64,000 nt of DNA from Mycobacterium sp. (GCF_002863225.1 NZ_PKEK01000050.1:147099-211098); one strand, 5' to 3'; numbered from the stretch's first letter, positions 8,614 to 17,842 are shown. Made by a program: numbers and translations. The notes: a model not told the origin generated them from the letters alone.

Positions 8614-9812
8614 AGCGCGACGGGAACGCCGGCCGGCCCCCGCACGGAGTTCGTGTGGACGTAGGTCACGTTGTCCTCGTCCACTTCCCATGTCGGGAAG
8701 CGCTTGAGCGTCTCCTCGAGGGCAACCCTGGCTTCGAGACGAGCGAGTGCCGCGCCCAGGCAGAAATGTGAGCCGTGACCAAAACTGATGTGCCGGATGC
8801 CGGTTCGGGTCACGTCGAAGGTGTCGGCGCGCTCGTACTGACGCTCGTCTCGACCCGCCGAACCGGTCAGCAACGCCACCTTCGACCTGGCCGGTATCAC
8901 GACACCGTGATACGTGGTTTCTCGAATCGAGAAGCGCCCCTGTATCGGCGAGGGAGCGTCGTAGCGAAGCAATTCTTCGACGGCACCCCCGATCAGACCG
9001 GGATCCGCCACCAGCTTGGCCCGCTGGTCGGGATTGCGCGCCAACGTCAGGGCGGCCCAGCCGAGCAAACGAGCGACGGTCTCGTTGCCCGCGACGTTGA
9101 TCATCGCGATGAACATCAGCAGTTCGCCATCGTCCAATCGGCGCGGCTCGACGTCGGGCGCAACGAGGTCGGAGTCCATCAAGTCACTCACGACGTCAGT
9201 CGTGCGTTGGCCCCGTCGCAAGTCGATCTGCTGCCGGTAGTACTCGAAGAGCTTGGCCGAGGCCTGATCGCCGGCTTCGTTGCGCTCTGGATTGCCCTCG
9301 TCGCGATGCACCTGCGCGTCCGACCACTCCCGCAGGTTGTCGTGATCCCGTTCCGGGAACCCGAGCAGTGAGCTGATCACCATCACCGGCAGCTTGGCCG
9401 AGAAATCACGAACGTAGTCGAATCCGCCGGTACCGACGTACTGATCGAGGTACCCGCGGCACAAGGCGCGAACGTGGTCCTCCAACTTGGCAATTCTGCT
9501 GCGAAAGAATGTGCGATTGACCATCTTTCGCAAGGCGGTGTGGTCGGGCGGATCCATCATGATCATCGCCTTGGGAGATTCCCAGGGATCCTGGGTGATC
9601 ATGTCCAGGGTGATGCCGTGCTCGGAGGAGAACGACTCGGTGTCCAGCGATGCGGCCATGACGTCGTCGAACCTGCTGAGCGCGTAGAAGTCGTACTCCG
9701 AGTTGTAGTAGACAGGCATCTCGTCCCGCATGCGCTTCCACACCGGGTACGGCTCGGCGTGCAGGGTGTGGTCGAAGGGGTCCCAGCGCAGGTCCGTCGT
9801 CGTCATCAACAC
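8610..9812 (-). CDS. Cytochrome P450 (400 aa)
   Basis: Soluble bacterial P450. The I-helix has AGNETVARL (acid/alcohol-type pair altered to E-T), the K-helix ExxR is EELLRYD, and the heme loop FGHGSHFCLGAALARLEA carries the Cys thiolate ligand near residue 350. It probably hydroxylates a hydrophobic substrate (terpenoid, steroid or fatty acid) using separate ferredoxin and reductase; neither partner is nearby. Two ATGs (9812 and 9806) are possible. Divergent from an enoyl-CoA hydratase gene and co-transcribed with the downstream one. Confidence 0.92.
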   Translation of the reverse strand: MLMTTTDLRWDPFDHTLHAEPYPVWKRMRDEMPVYYNSEYDFYALSRFDDVMAASLDTESFSSEHGITLDMITQDPWESPKAMIMMDPPDHTALRKMVNRTFFRSRIAKLEDHVRALCRGYLDQYVGTGGFDYVRDFSAKLPVMVISSLLGFPERDHDNLREWSDAQVHRDEGNPERNEAGDQASAKLFEYYRQQIDLRRGQRTTDVVSDLMDSDLVAPDVEPRRLDDGELLMFIAMINVAGNETVARLLGWAALTLARNPDQRAKLVADPGLIGGAVEELLRYDAPSPIQGRFSIRETTYHGVVIPARSKVALLTGSAGRDERQYERADTFDVTRTGIRHISFGHGSHFCLGAALARLEARVALEETLKRFPTWEVDEDNVTYVHTNSVRGPAGVPVAL

Positions 9813-9907
9813 CGTCCTCTCATGTGGAACACTATTACACCAAATGTCTTATTGCACTACCATGCGCTAGCATCTCAACCACTGCCGGCGTCAAGGAGGA
9901 CCTTCAG

Positions 9908-10720
9908 GTGGAATCGCGGGAGATGGACCACGTCATCTACCAGAAAGACGGGGCGATCGCGCGGATCATCCTGAACAATCCGGACCGGGCCAATGCTCAG
10001 ACCTCCGAGATGGTGCACAGCGTCAACGCAGCACTCGACGACGCCCAATACGACTATGACATCAAGGTTGTCATCATCAAGGCCAATGGCAAGGGCTTTT
10101 GCTCCGGCCATGTGCCTGACGGAAGCTACCCGGAATTCAAGGCCGAGCTCGAAGCGTCCGGCAAGGTGTGGCGCTCAGCGGCGCAGCTCTTTCTCTGGCC
10201 GGTGCTCAAGCTCTGGGAGTTCCCGAAACCGGTGATCGCCCAGGTGCACGGCTATGCCATCGGCGGCGGCACCACCTGGGCACTGATCCCCGAGATCACG
10301 GTGTGCAGCGACGACGCCTGGTTCCAGATGCCGTTGGTGCCCGGATTCGGCCTGCCCGGCTCGGAGACCATGTTCGAGCCGTGGGTGTTCATGAACTACA
10401 AACGTGCCGCCGAATATCTCTACACCGCACAGAAGATCACTGCCGAGCAAGCACTCGATTTCGGGCTGGTCAATCGCGTCGTGCCGGCCGATCGTCTCGA
10501 AGCCGAGGTGGAGGAGCTGGCTGCAAAGATCGCCAAAGCGCCGCTCATCACGTTGCAGGCAACCAAGGCCGGGATCCTGCGGGCGTGGGAGAACATGGGG
10601 TTCCGCACCCATCAGCAGGCCAGCAACGACCTGCAAGCCGTCGTCACCGGCTCCAAGGAGTTCCAGAACTACATGGTGGAGCTCATGAAAAAGGCGGCCA
10701 AGCCGTCAGATCGGGTCTAA
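9908..10720 (+). CDS. Enoyl-CoA hydratase/isomerase family protein (270 aa)
   Basis: Crotonase-fold protein with oxyanion loops GFCSGHVPDG and HGYAIGGGTTWALIPEI. The GTG at 9908 is chosen because AAGGAGG at 9893-9899 lies 8 bases upstream; an ATG at 9923 is the alternative. An upstream ATG at 9824 would put the start inside the promoter region and lacks a ribosome site. Followed after 2 bases by an acyl-CoA dehydrogenase, so the pair likely performs consecutive dehydrogenation and hydration steps. Confidence 0.86.
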   Translation: MESREMDHVIYQKDGAIARIILNNPDRANAQTSEMVHSVNAALDDAQYDYDIKVVIIKANGKGFCSGHVPDGSYPEFKAELEASGKVWRSAAQLFLWPVLKLWEFPKPVIAQVHGYAIGGGTTWALIPEITVCSDDAWFQMPLVPGFGLPGSETMFEPWVFMNYKRAAEYLYTAQKITAEQALDFGLVNRVVPADRLEAEVEELAAKIAKAPLITLQATKAGILRAWENMGFRTHQQASNDLQAVVTGSKEFQNYMVELMKKAAKPSDRV

Positions 10721-10722
10721 CG

Positions 10723-11925
10723 GTGCCGCTGACGCCGGTCGTCCAGTTCGGCGGTGGGCCGGCGGTCGAGCAACTTCGCGCTCGGCTGCGAACATGGATC
10801 GACGAACATCTACCGGACGAATTCCGGCGCACAGCGGCCAATCCCGACTATCTCCCCCGCGACTCCCATGAACGCGCCGTGCGTTTCTGCCAGGCCCTGC
10901 ACGAACAGGGCTGGTTCGTGCCCCAGTGGCCGGTGCAGTTCGGCGGCGGTGGACTCGGCGTTGTCGAGCAGGTGGTGATACGCGAAGAGCTCGCCTACGC
11001 CGGCGCGCCCATGGTCAACACCAACGGCGTCAACATGCTCGCACCCGTGCTTTTTCGCTTCGGTACCCGACAACAGCAGGATGAACATCTGCCGAAAATT
11101 GCACACTCCGAACGAATGTGGGCGCAGGGTTACTCAGAGCCGGAGGCCGGTTCCGATCTCGCCGCGTTGCGCATGACGGCGCGCCGAGACGGCGACGACT
11201 ATGTGCTCGACGGCCAGAAGACGTGGACAAGTAACGGCGTGCTGGCCGACTGGATCTTCGTGCTGGCCCGCACCTCGCCGCTGGGCGAGAAGCGCCAAGC
11301 GGGAATCTCCTTCTTCCTCGTCGACCTCGACACTCCCGGCATCACCCGCCGGCCGATCCGCTCGATGACGGGCTATCCGACCTTCGCCGAAGAATTCTTC
11401 GACGCCGTGCGCGTACCCGCAAACAACATGGTGGGCGGCGAGGGTGAGGGATGGAAGGTCGCCAAAGCACTCCTGGTCGCCGAGCGATCCAACGTGACAC
11501 GCGCCGCGCAAGCACAGCGCTATCTCGACGAACTGGTCGACTGGTGCCGCGATCAACGAGGCAGCTCGCACGATCCGCTGGCCGACCCGGTCGACCGGCT
11601 CGCACTCGCCCGGGCGGTGGAACGCGTCGAGGTCGGCCGCGCGCTGTCCTACCGGGTGGCGCATCAGCAGGCGGCCGACCAGCTCGATCCCGCATTGCCG
11701 TCGCTGTCCAAGCTCTATCACTCCGAACTGACCGCCGAGCTGCGTCAGTTGGGGGCCAAAATCCTCGGTCCCGCCGGCGCGCTGCTACCCGACGACCCAG
11801 ATGCCTTGTTGCACGGTCACTTCTCCGAGGGGCTGTTGCTGTCACTGCTGCACACCATCGGCGGCGGCACCAGCGAAATTCAGCGCGACCTGATCTCGAC
11901 AGCGGGCCTCGGGCTGCCCCGCTAG
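10723..11925 (+). CDS. Acyl-CoA dehydrogenase (FadE type, 400 aa)
   Basis: Flavin-dependent acyl-CoA dehydrogenase. The FAD/substrate loop reads GYSEPEAGSDLA, the middle domain has the GQKTWTSNG motif, and the C-terminal helical domain ends in HTIGGGTSEIQRDLI, the usual adenine-contact region. GTG at 10723 is taken as start, 2 bases after the stop of the hydratase gene; a much longer in-frame extension overlaps that gene and is a shadow. Its stop overlaps the convergent hydratase stop by 4 bases. Confidence 0.9.
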   Translation: MPLTPVVQFGGGPAVEQLRARLRTWIDEHLPDEFRRTAANPDYLPRDSHERAVRFCQALHEQGWFVPQWPVQFGGGGLGVVEQVVIREELAYAGAPMVNTNGVNMLAPVLFRFGTRQQQDEHLPKIAHSERMWAQGYSEPEAGSDLAALRMTARRDGDDYVLDGQKTWTSNGVLADWIFVLARTSPLGEKRQAGISFFLVDLDTPGITRRPIRSMTGYPTFAEEFFDAVRVPANNMVGGEGEGWKVAKALLVAERSNVTRAAQAQRYLDELVDWCRDQRGSSHDPLADPVDRLALARAVERVEVGRALSYRVAHQQAADQLDPALPSLSKLYHSELTAELRQLGAKILGPAGALLPDDPDALLHGHFSEGLLLSLLHTIGGGTSEIQRDLISTAGLGLPR

Positions 11926-12689
11926 CCGAACTGCGCCCGTCCAGCTGTGGCCGCCGAGCGTTGCTGCGCGACGGTTGCGACGGCGAGCTCCAGCGGATGG
12001 AACGATGCGAGCTGCGCCGCCTCGACCGATGCCAGCAGTCGCTTGGTCAATTCCACTGCCGCGGGGTCGGCTTCAGCGATGCCGCGTGCGAGCGCGACAG
12101 CATCGTCGACGGCGGCCCCCGCCGCGGCGATGTCAGTGACCAACCCGCCGAGATGCGCCTCCTCGGCCGACAACCTGTTGCCACGCAACAAGAGTGACGA
12201 CGCACGGTGCCTGCCGAGTTGCTGGGTCAACCGCCAGGCCAGTCCCCCGTCGGGCACCACAGCGCGCGCCACGAACGGTGCCGAGAAGAACGCGTCACGG
12301 GCCGCCACCACCAAGTCGCACGACAGCGCGAGACTCCAGCCCAGACCTACCGCCGCGCCTTCGACCGCGGCGATGGTCGGCATCGGCATGTCGCGCAGCT
12401 GCGCCATAACGCGCTGCGCGTGCTCCACCCGACCGGCCGGCGACATCGGCCCGTCACCGTGTGCCGGACCGCTCTTGAGATCGCCTCCTGCGCTGAAGAA
12501 TCCGCCGCAACCGGCGATCACGATGCCCCGCGCACCGCTGGCACCGGACAACGCGGTCGACAATTGTGTCCACGACTCGTAGCGCAGCGAGTTCCGCTGC
12601 GCGGGACGGTTCAGCAGGATGAGCGCAACGCCGTCCCGATCCTCGGTGAGGACCAGCTCCGCGGCGTCCGTGGCGGACGGGTCACTCAC
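11922..12689 (-). CDS. Enoyl-CoA hydratase/isomerase family protein (255 aa)
   Basis: Crotonase fold, with GFFSAGGDLKSG for the first oxyanion loop and EGAAVGLGWSLALSCDL for the second, then PDGGLAWRL. Catalytic acidic residues are less obvious than in classical EchA, so isomerase or hydrolase activity is possible. Start GTG at 12689 forms a GTGA overlap with the preceding hydratase gene. Two crotonases in tandem suggest successive steps or a heteromeric pair. Confidence 0.83.
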   Translation of the reverse strand: MSDPSATDAAELVLTEDRDGVALILLNRPAQRNSLRYESWTQLSTALSGASGARGIVIAGCGGFFSAGGDLKSGPAHGDGPMSPAGRVEHAQRVMAQLRDMPMPTIAAVEGAAVGLGWSLALSCDLVVAARDAFFSAPFVARAVVPDGGLAWRLTQQLGRHRASSLLLRGNRLSAEEAHLGGLVTDIAAAGAAVDDAVALARGIAEADPAAVELTKRLLASVEAAQLASFHPLELAVATVAQQRSAATAGRAQFG

Positions 12690-13486
12690 TGGCGCTCGAG
12701 GAACTTGTCGATCGCAGCACGATGCTCGGGTGTGGTGAAACACTCCGTTTCCGCCGAAATCCCATACTCCAGAATGGCTGTCACCGCGCGCTCAGCATGC
12801 AAATTGAGAGTGCGCTTGGTGTCCTGCACCGCGCGGGCAGGCAGCGCGGCCAATCGATGGGCCAGCGCCAACCCCTCGGCCTTGACGTCGGCGTGCGCGA
12901 CCACACGGTTGGCGAGTCCGAGCTCGACGGCTTTGTCTGCTTTGATCCGCTCGCCGAGTAGCAGATACTCCTTCGCCTTCAACAAGCTCATCAGCAGTGG
13001 CCACAGCACCGACCCGCCGTCTCCGGCCACCAGCCCGCTCGCCACGTGCGTGTCGGCGAAGAACGATCGATCCGACATCAAGACGATGTCGCACAGCACC
13101 GCGATGCTGCAGCCGAAACCCACCGCCGGGCCGTTCACCGCCGCGACAATCGGCAGCGGGAAATCGATCATGTCGCGCACGATCCTGCGTGCGTCACGCA
13201 TGCCCTCGCGACGGGTGACTGGGTTCTCGACGTGAGTGTGCAACCACTCGACGAGATCGCCACCGGCCGAGAAGCAGTCGCCGGTTCCCGTCAGCAGCAC
13301 CGCGCGAGCGTCGGAATCCTCGCCGAGGGTCGCCCACAACCGGGCGAACGCGCCGTGCATCCGGTTGTTCACGGCATTGGCATTATCCGGATTATTCAGG
13401 GTCACGATCCGGACTGGGCCGTCGTCGGCAACCAGGATTTCGTCGCACCCCGTCAGCTCCGCGGTGCCTCGTGGCAATTCGCTCAT
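12686..13486 (-). CDS. Enoyl-CoA hydratase/isomerase family protein (266 aa)
   Basis: Crotonase-fold protein with DCFSAGGDLVEW and NGPAVGFGCSIAVLCDI oxyanion loops and GDGGSVLWPLL following. The ATG at 13486 lies only 6 bases after a TACTAT-containing element read on this strand (13492-13505), so the mRNA may have little or no leader. First gene of the two-crotonase minus-strand operon. Divergent from the TetR-led NorDQ operon. Confidence 0.86.
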   Translation of the reverse strand: MSELPRGTAELTGCDEILVADDGPVRIVTLNNPDNANAVNNRMHGAFARLWATLGEDSDARAVLLTGTGDCFSAGGDLVEWLHTHVENPVTRREGMRDARRIVRDMIDFPLPIVAAVNGPAVGFGCSIAVLCDIVLMSDRSFFADTHVASGLVAGDGGSVLWPLLMSLLKAKEYLLLGERIKADKAVELGLANRVVAHADVKAEGLALAHRLAALPARAVQDTKRTLNLHAERAVTAILEYGISAETECFTTPEHRAAIDKFLERQ

Positions 13487-13812
13487 CGCGCTGAATAGTA
13501 GAACATTTCGTGTCTATCTGTCACACGCAGAATTCCAGCCCGAAAGATCTGACCAGTTTCGTCGACATTTGTCATTGACAATTGTCATCACGGCGTCCTA
13601 CAGTCGTCCCGCAGACAACGTCACGAAGATTCCGTTGCACCGCAGGCGATTAGAGGTAGGCGCATGAGCTCATGGATGCTCTTCGAGGCGCCGTTTGTCC
13701 GTTCGTCGAGGTTCCACGCGGTGAACAAGGGCCGGTGGAACCGATGACGCCGTCGGCAGGCACCCCGTCGACACGTGTCACTGATAAATGTCAAAACCGG
13801 CAATTAGCATCG
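13487..13812. promoter_or_regulatory. Divergent control region with overlapping palindromes and TGTCA repeats
   Basis: This 326-base non-coding stretch separates the crotonase pair from the TetR/NorDQ operon. It holds TTGTCATTGACAA (13569-13581) overlapping TGACAATTGTCA (13576-13587), both perfect palindromes, and two further direct TGTCA repeats at 13776-13780 and 13789-13793 just before the TetR start. The spacing and symmetry fit TetR-family operators, most likely for the adjacent regulator. Binding is inferred. Confidence 0.6.
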
Positions 13813-14427
13813 GTGGCCGTGGCACGCACCCAGGGACCAGACTCCAGCCGACAGCTCCGCCGACTCGAGACGCGGGAACGCGTCTACGAAGCTGCGGTTC
13901 GAGAGTTCGAAAGGGCCGGTGCGGCAGACGCCGACATCGCGGCAATCATCGCAAGCGCCGGCGTGGCGAGAGGAACCTTCTACTTTCACTTCCCCACCAA
14001 AGAGCATGTGCTGGCCGAGCTGACGGCTCGTGAGGAGCAACGGATCGCCGAAACGCTGATCCAGGCGTTGGTGGACGTCGCAGATGTGAAATCGGTTCTT
14101 GCCGAGATCATTCGGTGCGTCGTCAATGCAGAAATCACGTTGGGCGAGCTTCTCTTTCGCGACGTGCTCTCGTTCTACTTCTCGCCGACGTTCCCGGACG
14201 TGACCGACTCGGCCACTCACCCCGTTGCCGTCGTCACAATCGAACAGATCGAGCTCGCCCAACGCCGAGGTGAGGTTCATGCCGAGGCGGATGCCGCCGC
14301 CTCCGGTGTCTTCTTTCTGCTGGGGCTCTTCGCCCTGCTGGTCACCAACCGTGATCCCGCGCCGGCGCGGACCCTGCTGCTGGACAAATACCTGCATGGC
14401 TTCGTCAGAGGGTTGGAAACCCGTTGA
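13813..14427 (+). CDS. TetR family transcriptional regulator (204 aa)
   Basis: One-component repressor. The N-terminal helix-turn-helix reads through ADIAAIIASAGVARGTFYFHF, the TetR recognition-helix signature with the characteristic GTFYFHF, followed by a helical ligand domain. GTG at 13813 (or 13819) is preferred to an ATG at 13672 because about 45 extra N-terminal residues would not resemble TetR proteins. First gene of the operon leading to NorD/NorQ; palindromes upstream suggest autoregulation. Confidence 0.82.
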   Translation: MAVARTQGPDSSRQLRRLETRERVYEAAVREFERAGAADADIAAIIASAGVARGTFYFHFPTKEHVLAELTAREEQRIAETLIQALVDVADVKSVLAEIIRCVVNAEITLGELLFRDVLSFYFSPTFPDVTDSATHPVAVVTIEQIELAQRRGEVHAEADAAASGVFFLLGLFALLVTNRDPAPARTLLLDKYLHGFVRGLETR

Positions 14428-14457
14428 CGCGCAGTGCAACAACGAAAGGTCACCGAC

Positions 14458-14556
14458 ATGATCGAAGACGTCATTCGCTTCGTCGCTGCATGGGGTGGTT
14501 GTGCGGCGCTCGTTTTCTTCTGGTACCGGGTAATGGGCAACATCGGGACGTTCTGA
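14458..14556 (+). CDS. Membrane microprotein (32 aa)
   Basis: ATG at 14458, TGA at 14554-14556. The product starts MIEDVIRFVAAWGG and continues with one hydrophobic helix (CAALVFFWYRV) and a short tail (MGNIGTF), so it is a single-pass membrane peptide. AAAGG lies about 8 bases before the ATG. It sits in the 157-base gap between TetR and NorD, where nothing else explains the sequence. A second microprotein lies on the other side of NorDQ. It may be a small subunit of the membrane complex encoded downstream. Confidence 0.6.
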   Translation: MIEDVIRFVAAWGGCAALVFFWYRVMGNIGTF

Positions 14557-14584
14557 GCATCAGGACTGCGCGGATCGGTCTCCG

Positions 14585-16126
14585 GTGAGCAGCGCTGGGA
14601 TGCCCGACAACGCATCGGGCCTGACGGTCGAACGGGCATGCACTTTGATCGCCGTCGCCCTGTCCGGCAACCGGTTCGAGAGCGCGCGCTTGACATCCGG
14701 TGACCGAAGGGCTTTCGGCCTCAGCCCGAACCGCGGCAGGGTCGAGGTCCCCTATCCACCGCCCGGACCGAACTGGAGCCTCCACACCCTGGCATGCGGC
14801 ATCGCCCTGCAGTGCTCGCCCTCGAAGGAAGCGCTTGCCGAGCGTGACATCGACCGGCTCACCGATCGCGAAAAGCGGGCACTAGCCGTCGTCGAGGGTG
14901 CGGTCGCGCTCGGCTGGGTGAACCGCACCTGGCCAGGCCTGGCGGATGAATTGCGCAGGCACGTCGGTGAACTCGAACCCATCGGTGCGGAGCTCGAGGG
15001 TGCCGAGATGCTGGACCGTGCTTTTGCGCTCGCCGACTCCCGGGTGGCCATCCCGGAACTCCCGATACTCGGCCGATTGCCGCTTCCCGCCGGCCCGAGT
15101 CGCGGGATGGCCGCCACCGCGCGACGGATGTGGGGCCGGATGCCGTGGACGTCGCGCCGACAGGACGCCTACCGGATCTATTCGGTTCCCGTCGGCGGTG
15201 ACGGTGGGGTCCGCAACCCCAACCTGCCGCCGCCGAGCCGTCCGGAGGACGAGGAACTGGAAATCTCGCCGCAGCAACGCCCCGGCGTGCCCTATCCGGA
15301 GTGGAACGCGTGGACGCAACGCTTCCTGGTCGACCACGTCGCGGTGGTCGAGGTCCGGCACGCGAGAACCGCGCAGCACGCTAGGGTTCCCCGCACGGAC
15401 TTACGCAGGCACTTCTCCCGTCGCACCAACCGAGTGATGCGCAACCGTCTCGAGGACGGTTGTGACGTCGACATCGACCGCTACGTGCAACATTTCGTGG
15501 ACGGCAGATCCGGCCACACTTCCGACGGCCGCGTGTTCCGCGATCTGCTGCCGGGTTATCGCGATGTGTCGACGTGCCTGCTGCTGGACGGCAGCTCGTC
15601 GCTGGGAGCCCAGCAAGGGCGTGTCTTCCAACTCGAACTCGACTGTGCAGACGCCCTTTCCCACGCCATGACCGCCGCCCGTGAACGTCATGCGATTTTC
15701 TCCTTCACCGGCAACACGCGACACCACGTCGAAGTGCGCTGTCTCAAAGACTTTGCCGATCAGCACTTCGTCGCGCCGAGCGCGCAGGGTCTACAGGCCG
15801 CGGGCTACACGCGTCTCGGTGCACCGTTACGCCACCTCACCAGCCGGTTGCTGACGCAGCCGACCGAACGTCGGCTGTTGATCGCGATCGGGGACGGATT
15901 GATGTCCGACGAAGGATACGAGGGCCGGTACGCCTGGGCAGACGTGCGGCACGCCGTCGAAGAGGCCGAGGATGCGGGCGTTTTCATTTACTACGTCGGC
16001 GTCGGTCCGACTCGGGTCGATCCACTGCCGGAGGTGTTCGGCCCGCGTCGGTCGATGCGCATCACCCGAATCGACGAGCTCCCACGAGCGCTCGGCAACG
16101 TACACCGCGAGCTCGTCTCCGCGTGA
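14585..16126 (+). CDS. NorD/CbbO-type von Willebrand factor A protein (513 aa)
   Basis: Partner of NorQ-type AAA+ ATPases. The C-terminal third is a VWA domain with a full MIDAS site: DGSSS (about residues 335-339), the Thr of TRLGAP (about 409) and the Asp of IGDGLMSDE (about 435). The N-terminal two-thirds is family-specific helical sequence. NorD/NorQ and CbbO/CbbQ pairs remodel or load metal into target enzymes (nitric oxide reductase, Rubisco); neither target is here. GTG start at 14585. NorQ follows after 18 bases. Confidence 0.85.
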   Translation: MSSAGMPDNASGLTVERACTLIAVALSGNRFESARLTSGDRRAFGLSPNRGRVEVPYPPPGPNWSLHTLACGIALQCSPSKEALAERDIDRLTDREKRALAVVEGAVALGWVNRTWPGLADELRRHVGELEPIGAELEGAEMLDRAFALADSRVAIPELPILGRLPLPAGPSRGMAATARRMWGRMPWTSRRQDAYRIYSVPVGGDGGVRNPNLPPPSRPEDEELEISPQQRPGVPYPEWNAWTQRFLVDHVAVVEVRHARTAQHARVPRTDLRRHFSRRTNRVMRNRLEDGCDVDIDRYVQHFVDGRSGHTSDGRVFRDLLPGYRDVSTCLLLDGSSSLGAQQGRVFQLELDCADALSHAMTAARERHAIFSFTGNTRHHVEVRCLKDFADQHFVAPSAQGLQAAGYTRLGAPLRHLTSRLLTQPTERRLLIAIGDGLMSDEGYEGRYAWADVRHAVEEAEDAGVFIYYVGVGPTRVDPLPEVFGPRRSMRITRIDELPRALGNVHRELVSA

Positions 16127-16144
16127 CTAGAAGGAGGTAAACCA

Positions 16145-16948
16145 TTGTCGAACAACGAATATCGAGCCAGCGGCGATGAGGTCAAACTGTTCGAGCAGGC
16201 CTACGAACGTCGCCTCCCGGTGATGCTGACGGGGCCGACGGGCTGCGGCAAGACCCGATTCGTGGAATACATGGCGAATTTGTTGGGCCGGCCGATGGCA
16301 ACCATCAGCTGCCACGACGATCTGACGAGCTCCGACCTCGTCGGACGCTTCACGGTCACCGGTGGGGATGTGATCTGGACCGACGGCCCGCTGACGCGAG
16401 CCGTGCGGCAGGGCGCGATCTGCTATCTCGACGAGGTGGTCGAAGCACGCCACGACTCGCTGGCACTGCTCCATTCACTCACCGACCACCGCCGCACACT
16501 CCATCTCGACCGCGCCAACGAGGTGCTGCCGGCCCCGGATTCGTTCATGCTTGTCTGCTCGTACAACCCGGCCTACCGCAGCTCACTCAAAGAACTCAAG
16601 CCGTCGTTCCGGCAGCGCTTCGTGACCATGGCCCTGGACTACCTCTCCCCCTCGGAGGAAGCCGAGGTACTTATCAGCGAGTCCGGGATCACCGCCGCTA
16701 CGGCGCAACGTCTTGTCCGGTGCGCCAATGCTATTCGCAGCGCCGACGATGTCTTCCATCTCGAGCCACCGTCGACACGTGTGCTGGTGACCGCGGCCCA
16801 CTTGATCGGGGTCGGCGCCGACGAGTTGACCGCGGTGACCTCGGCCGTGCTGGCGCCCTTGAGTACCGACGGCGCGATCACCGCCGGACTCCGTGAAATA
16901 GCGACCGCCACGCTGTCGCCTGCCCCGGCATCGTCAGTCCGAGTGTGA
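16145..16948 (+). CDS. NorQ/CbbQ-type MoxR AAA+ ATPase (267 aa)
   Basis: Hexameric AAA+ activase of the MoxR/NorQ/CbbQ group. Walker A is GPTGCGKT (residues 30-37), Walker B is ICYLDE (about 92-98), and the sensor/arginine region reads SYNPAYRSSLKELK then RQRFV. CHDDLTSSDLVGR is the NorQ/CbbQ pore-side signature. TTG at 16145 is the start: AAGGAGG at 16131-16137 precedes it by 7 bases. It probably works with the adjacent VWA protein to mature the membrane proteins encoded next in the operon. Confidence 0.9.
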   Translation: MSNNEYRASGDEVKLFEQAYERRLPVMLTGPTGCGKTRFVEYMANLLGRPMATISCHDDLTSSDLVGRFTVTGGDVIWTDGPLTRAVRQGAICYLDEVVEARHDSLALLHSLTDHRRTLHLDRANEVLPAPDSFMLVCSYNPAYRSSLKELKPSFRQRFVTMALDYLSPSEEAEVLISESGITAATAQRLVRCANAIRSADDVFHLEPPSTRVLVTAAHLIGVGADELTAVTSAVLAPLSTDGAITAGLREIATATLSPAPASSVRV

Positions 16949-16964
16949 GAAGAGGAGTTACTCG

Positions 16965-17090
16965 ATGGCAATCAACGAACAGGATCGTAAACGCAAACAT
17001 GCGTTGTTCGCGTTTCAGATCTTCATCTATGGATTTCTACTGGCCAACTTGGCCATCCAGCTGTACATGGGAATCGGCCGAGGCTGGTAG
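16965..17090 (+). CDS. Membrane microprotein (41 aa)
   Basis: ATG at 16965, TAG at 17088-17090. It has a charged start (MAINEQDRKRKHA), one hydrophobic helix (residues about 14-35) and a short MGIGRGW tail: a single-pass membrane peptide with a positive cytosolic N-terminus. AGAGGAG lies 7 bases before the start. It occupies the gap between NorQ and the AveC-like gene with 16- and 8-base spacers, so it is in the operon. Likely a small structural subunit. Confidence 0.68.
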   Translation: MAINEQDRKRKHALFAFQIFIYGFLLANLAIQLYMGIGRGW

Positions 17091-17098
17091 GGGCGACC

Positions 17099-17842
17099 AT
17101 GAACTTCCCGAAAATCATCACGCGCGGTGCAGATTCGATTGATCGTGGTGGCGCGGTGCCCGCTCTCGCAACCGGAGTCTCCTACGAGGATCATTTAGAG
17201 GAATCCAAGCGCGCGCAGAAGAAGGCAGACCGGTGGCTGATGACCGGAGCATTCTGCATGGGCACCCTGGTGCTGGGGGTCATCGGCTTCCCGATCTTCT
17301 TCTACGGGCTGTCGATGATGCGCAAGGCCGGTAGGGCGGGCCTGTCGGTGCGACCCCTGATGGTCACCCTGATCGGGTACCTGGTGTTCATCGACGCCGC
17401 ACTCAACAGCTTCGGGTGGGCGCTCGATCTGGTCGCCAACCACACGTTGATCAACCGGACCGTGACGGTCGCCTGGGGAAACTTCTTCGACGCCGGATAC
17501 TTCTGGCACTACAACGAATTGCGGATCGGTGGGGCCGGCGCTCCCGGCGAGAAAGCCTGGGAGGTCGCATGCATCCTGGTGGTGTTCCCGATGCGGATGG
17601 CCGCGGCGTATGCGTTTCTACAAATGAAACGGTGGGGCTATCAGTGGATGATCGTCACCTGCTGGTTCGGCGTGGTGATCTGGACCGGTTACGTGTTCAA
17701 CATGACGATGTACGCCGACCTGCGGTACTCCAACATCGGGTTCCCGGTGATCGCGTGGTGGGTCTACGACATCTTCTACATCACGCCGTTCCTGGCAATT
17801 CCGTTCCTGCACACGGTAAATCGCGAGATCTTCTCGGACTGA
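17099..17842 (+). CDS. AveC-like multi-pass membrane protein (247 aa)
   Basis: Integral membrane protein with about five transmembrane helices (near residues 46-70, 80-105, 155-175, 180-205, 208-235). Sequence between them is rich in Trp, Tyr, His and Asn (for example FWHYNELRIGG and YVFNMTMYADL). It resembles the AveC-like family, named from a Streptomyces spiroketal-forming membrane enzyme; the match is by overall pattern only. The NorDQ genes upstream suggest that it, alone or with the small membrane proteins, is an enzyme needing ATP-driven maturation. Reaction unknown. Confidence 0.7.
   Translation: MNFPKIITRGADSIDRGGAVPALATGVSYEDHLEESKRAQKKADRWLMTGAFCMGTLVLGVIGFPIFFYGLSMMRKAGRAGLSVRPLMVTLIGYLVFIDAALNSFGWALDLVANHTLINRTVTVAWGNFFDAGYFWHYNELRIGGAGAPGEKAWEVACILVVFPMRMAAAYAFLQMKRWGYQWMIVTCWFGVVIWTGYVFNMTMYADLRYSNIGFPVIAWWVYDIFYITPFLAIPFLHTVNREIFSD

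Noticed and set aside
10168..10722. N-terminal extension of the acyl-CoA dehydrogenase frame
   Set aside because: It overlaps the hydratase gene in another frame; family similarity starts only after 10723.
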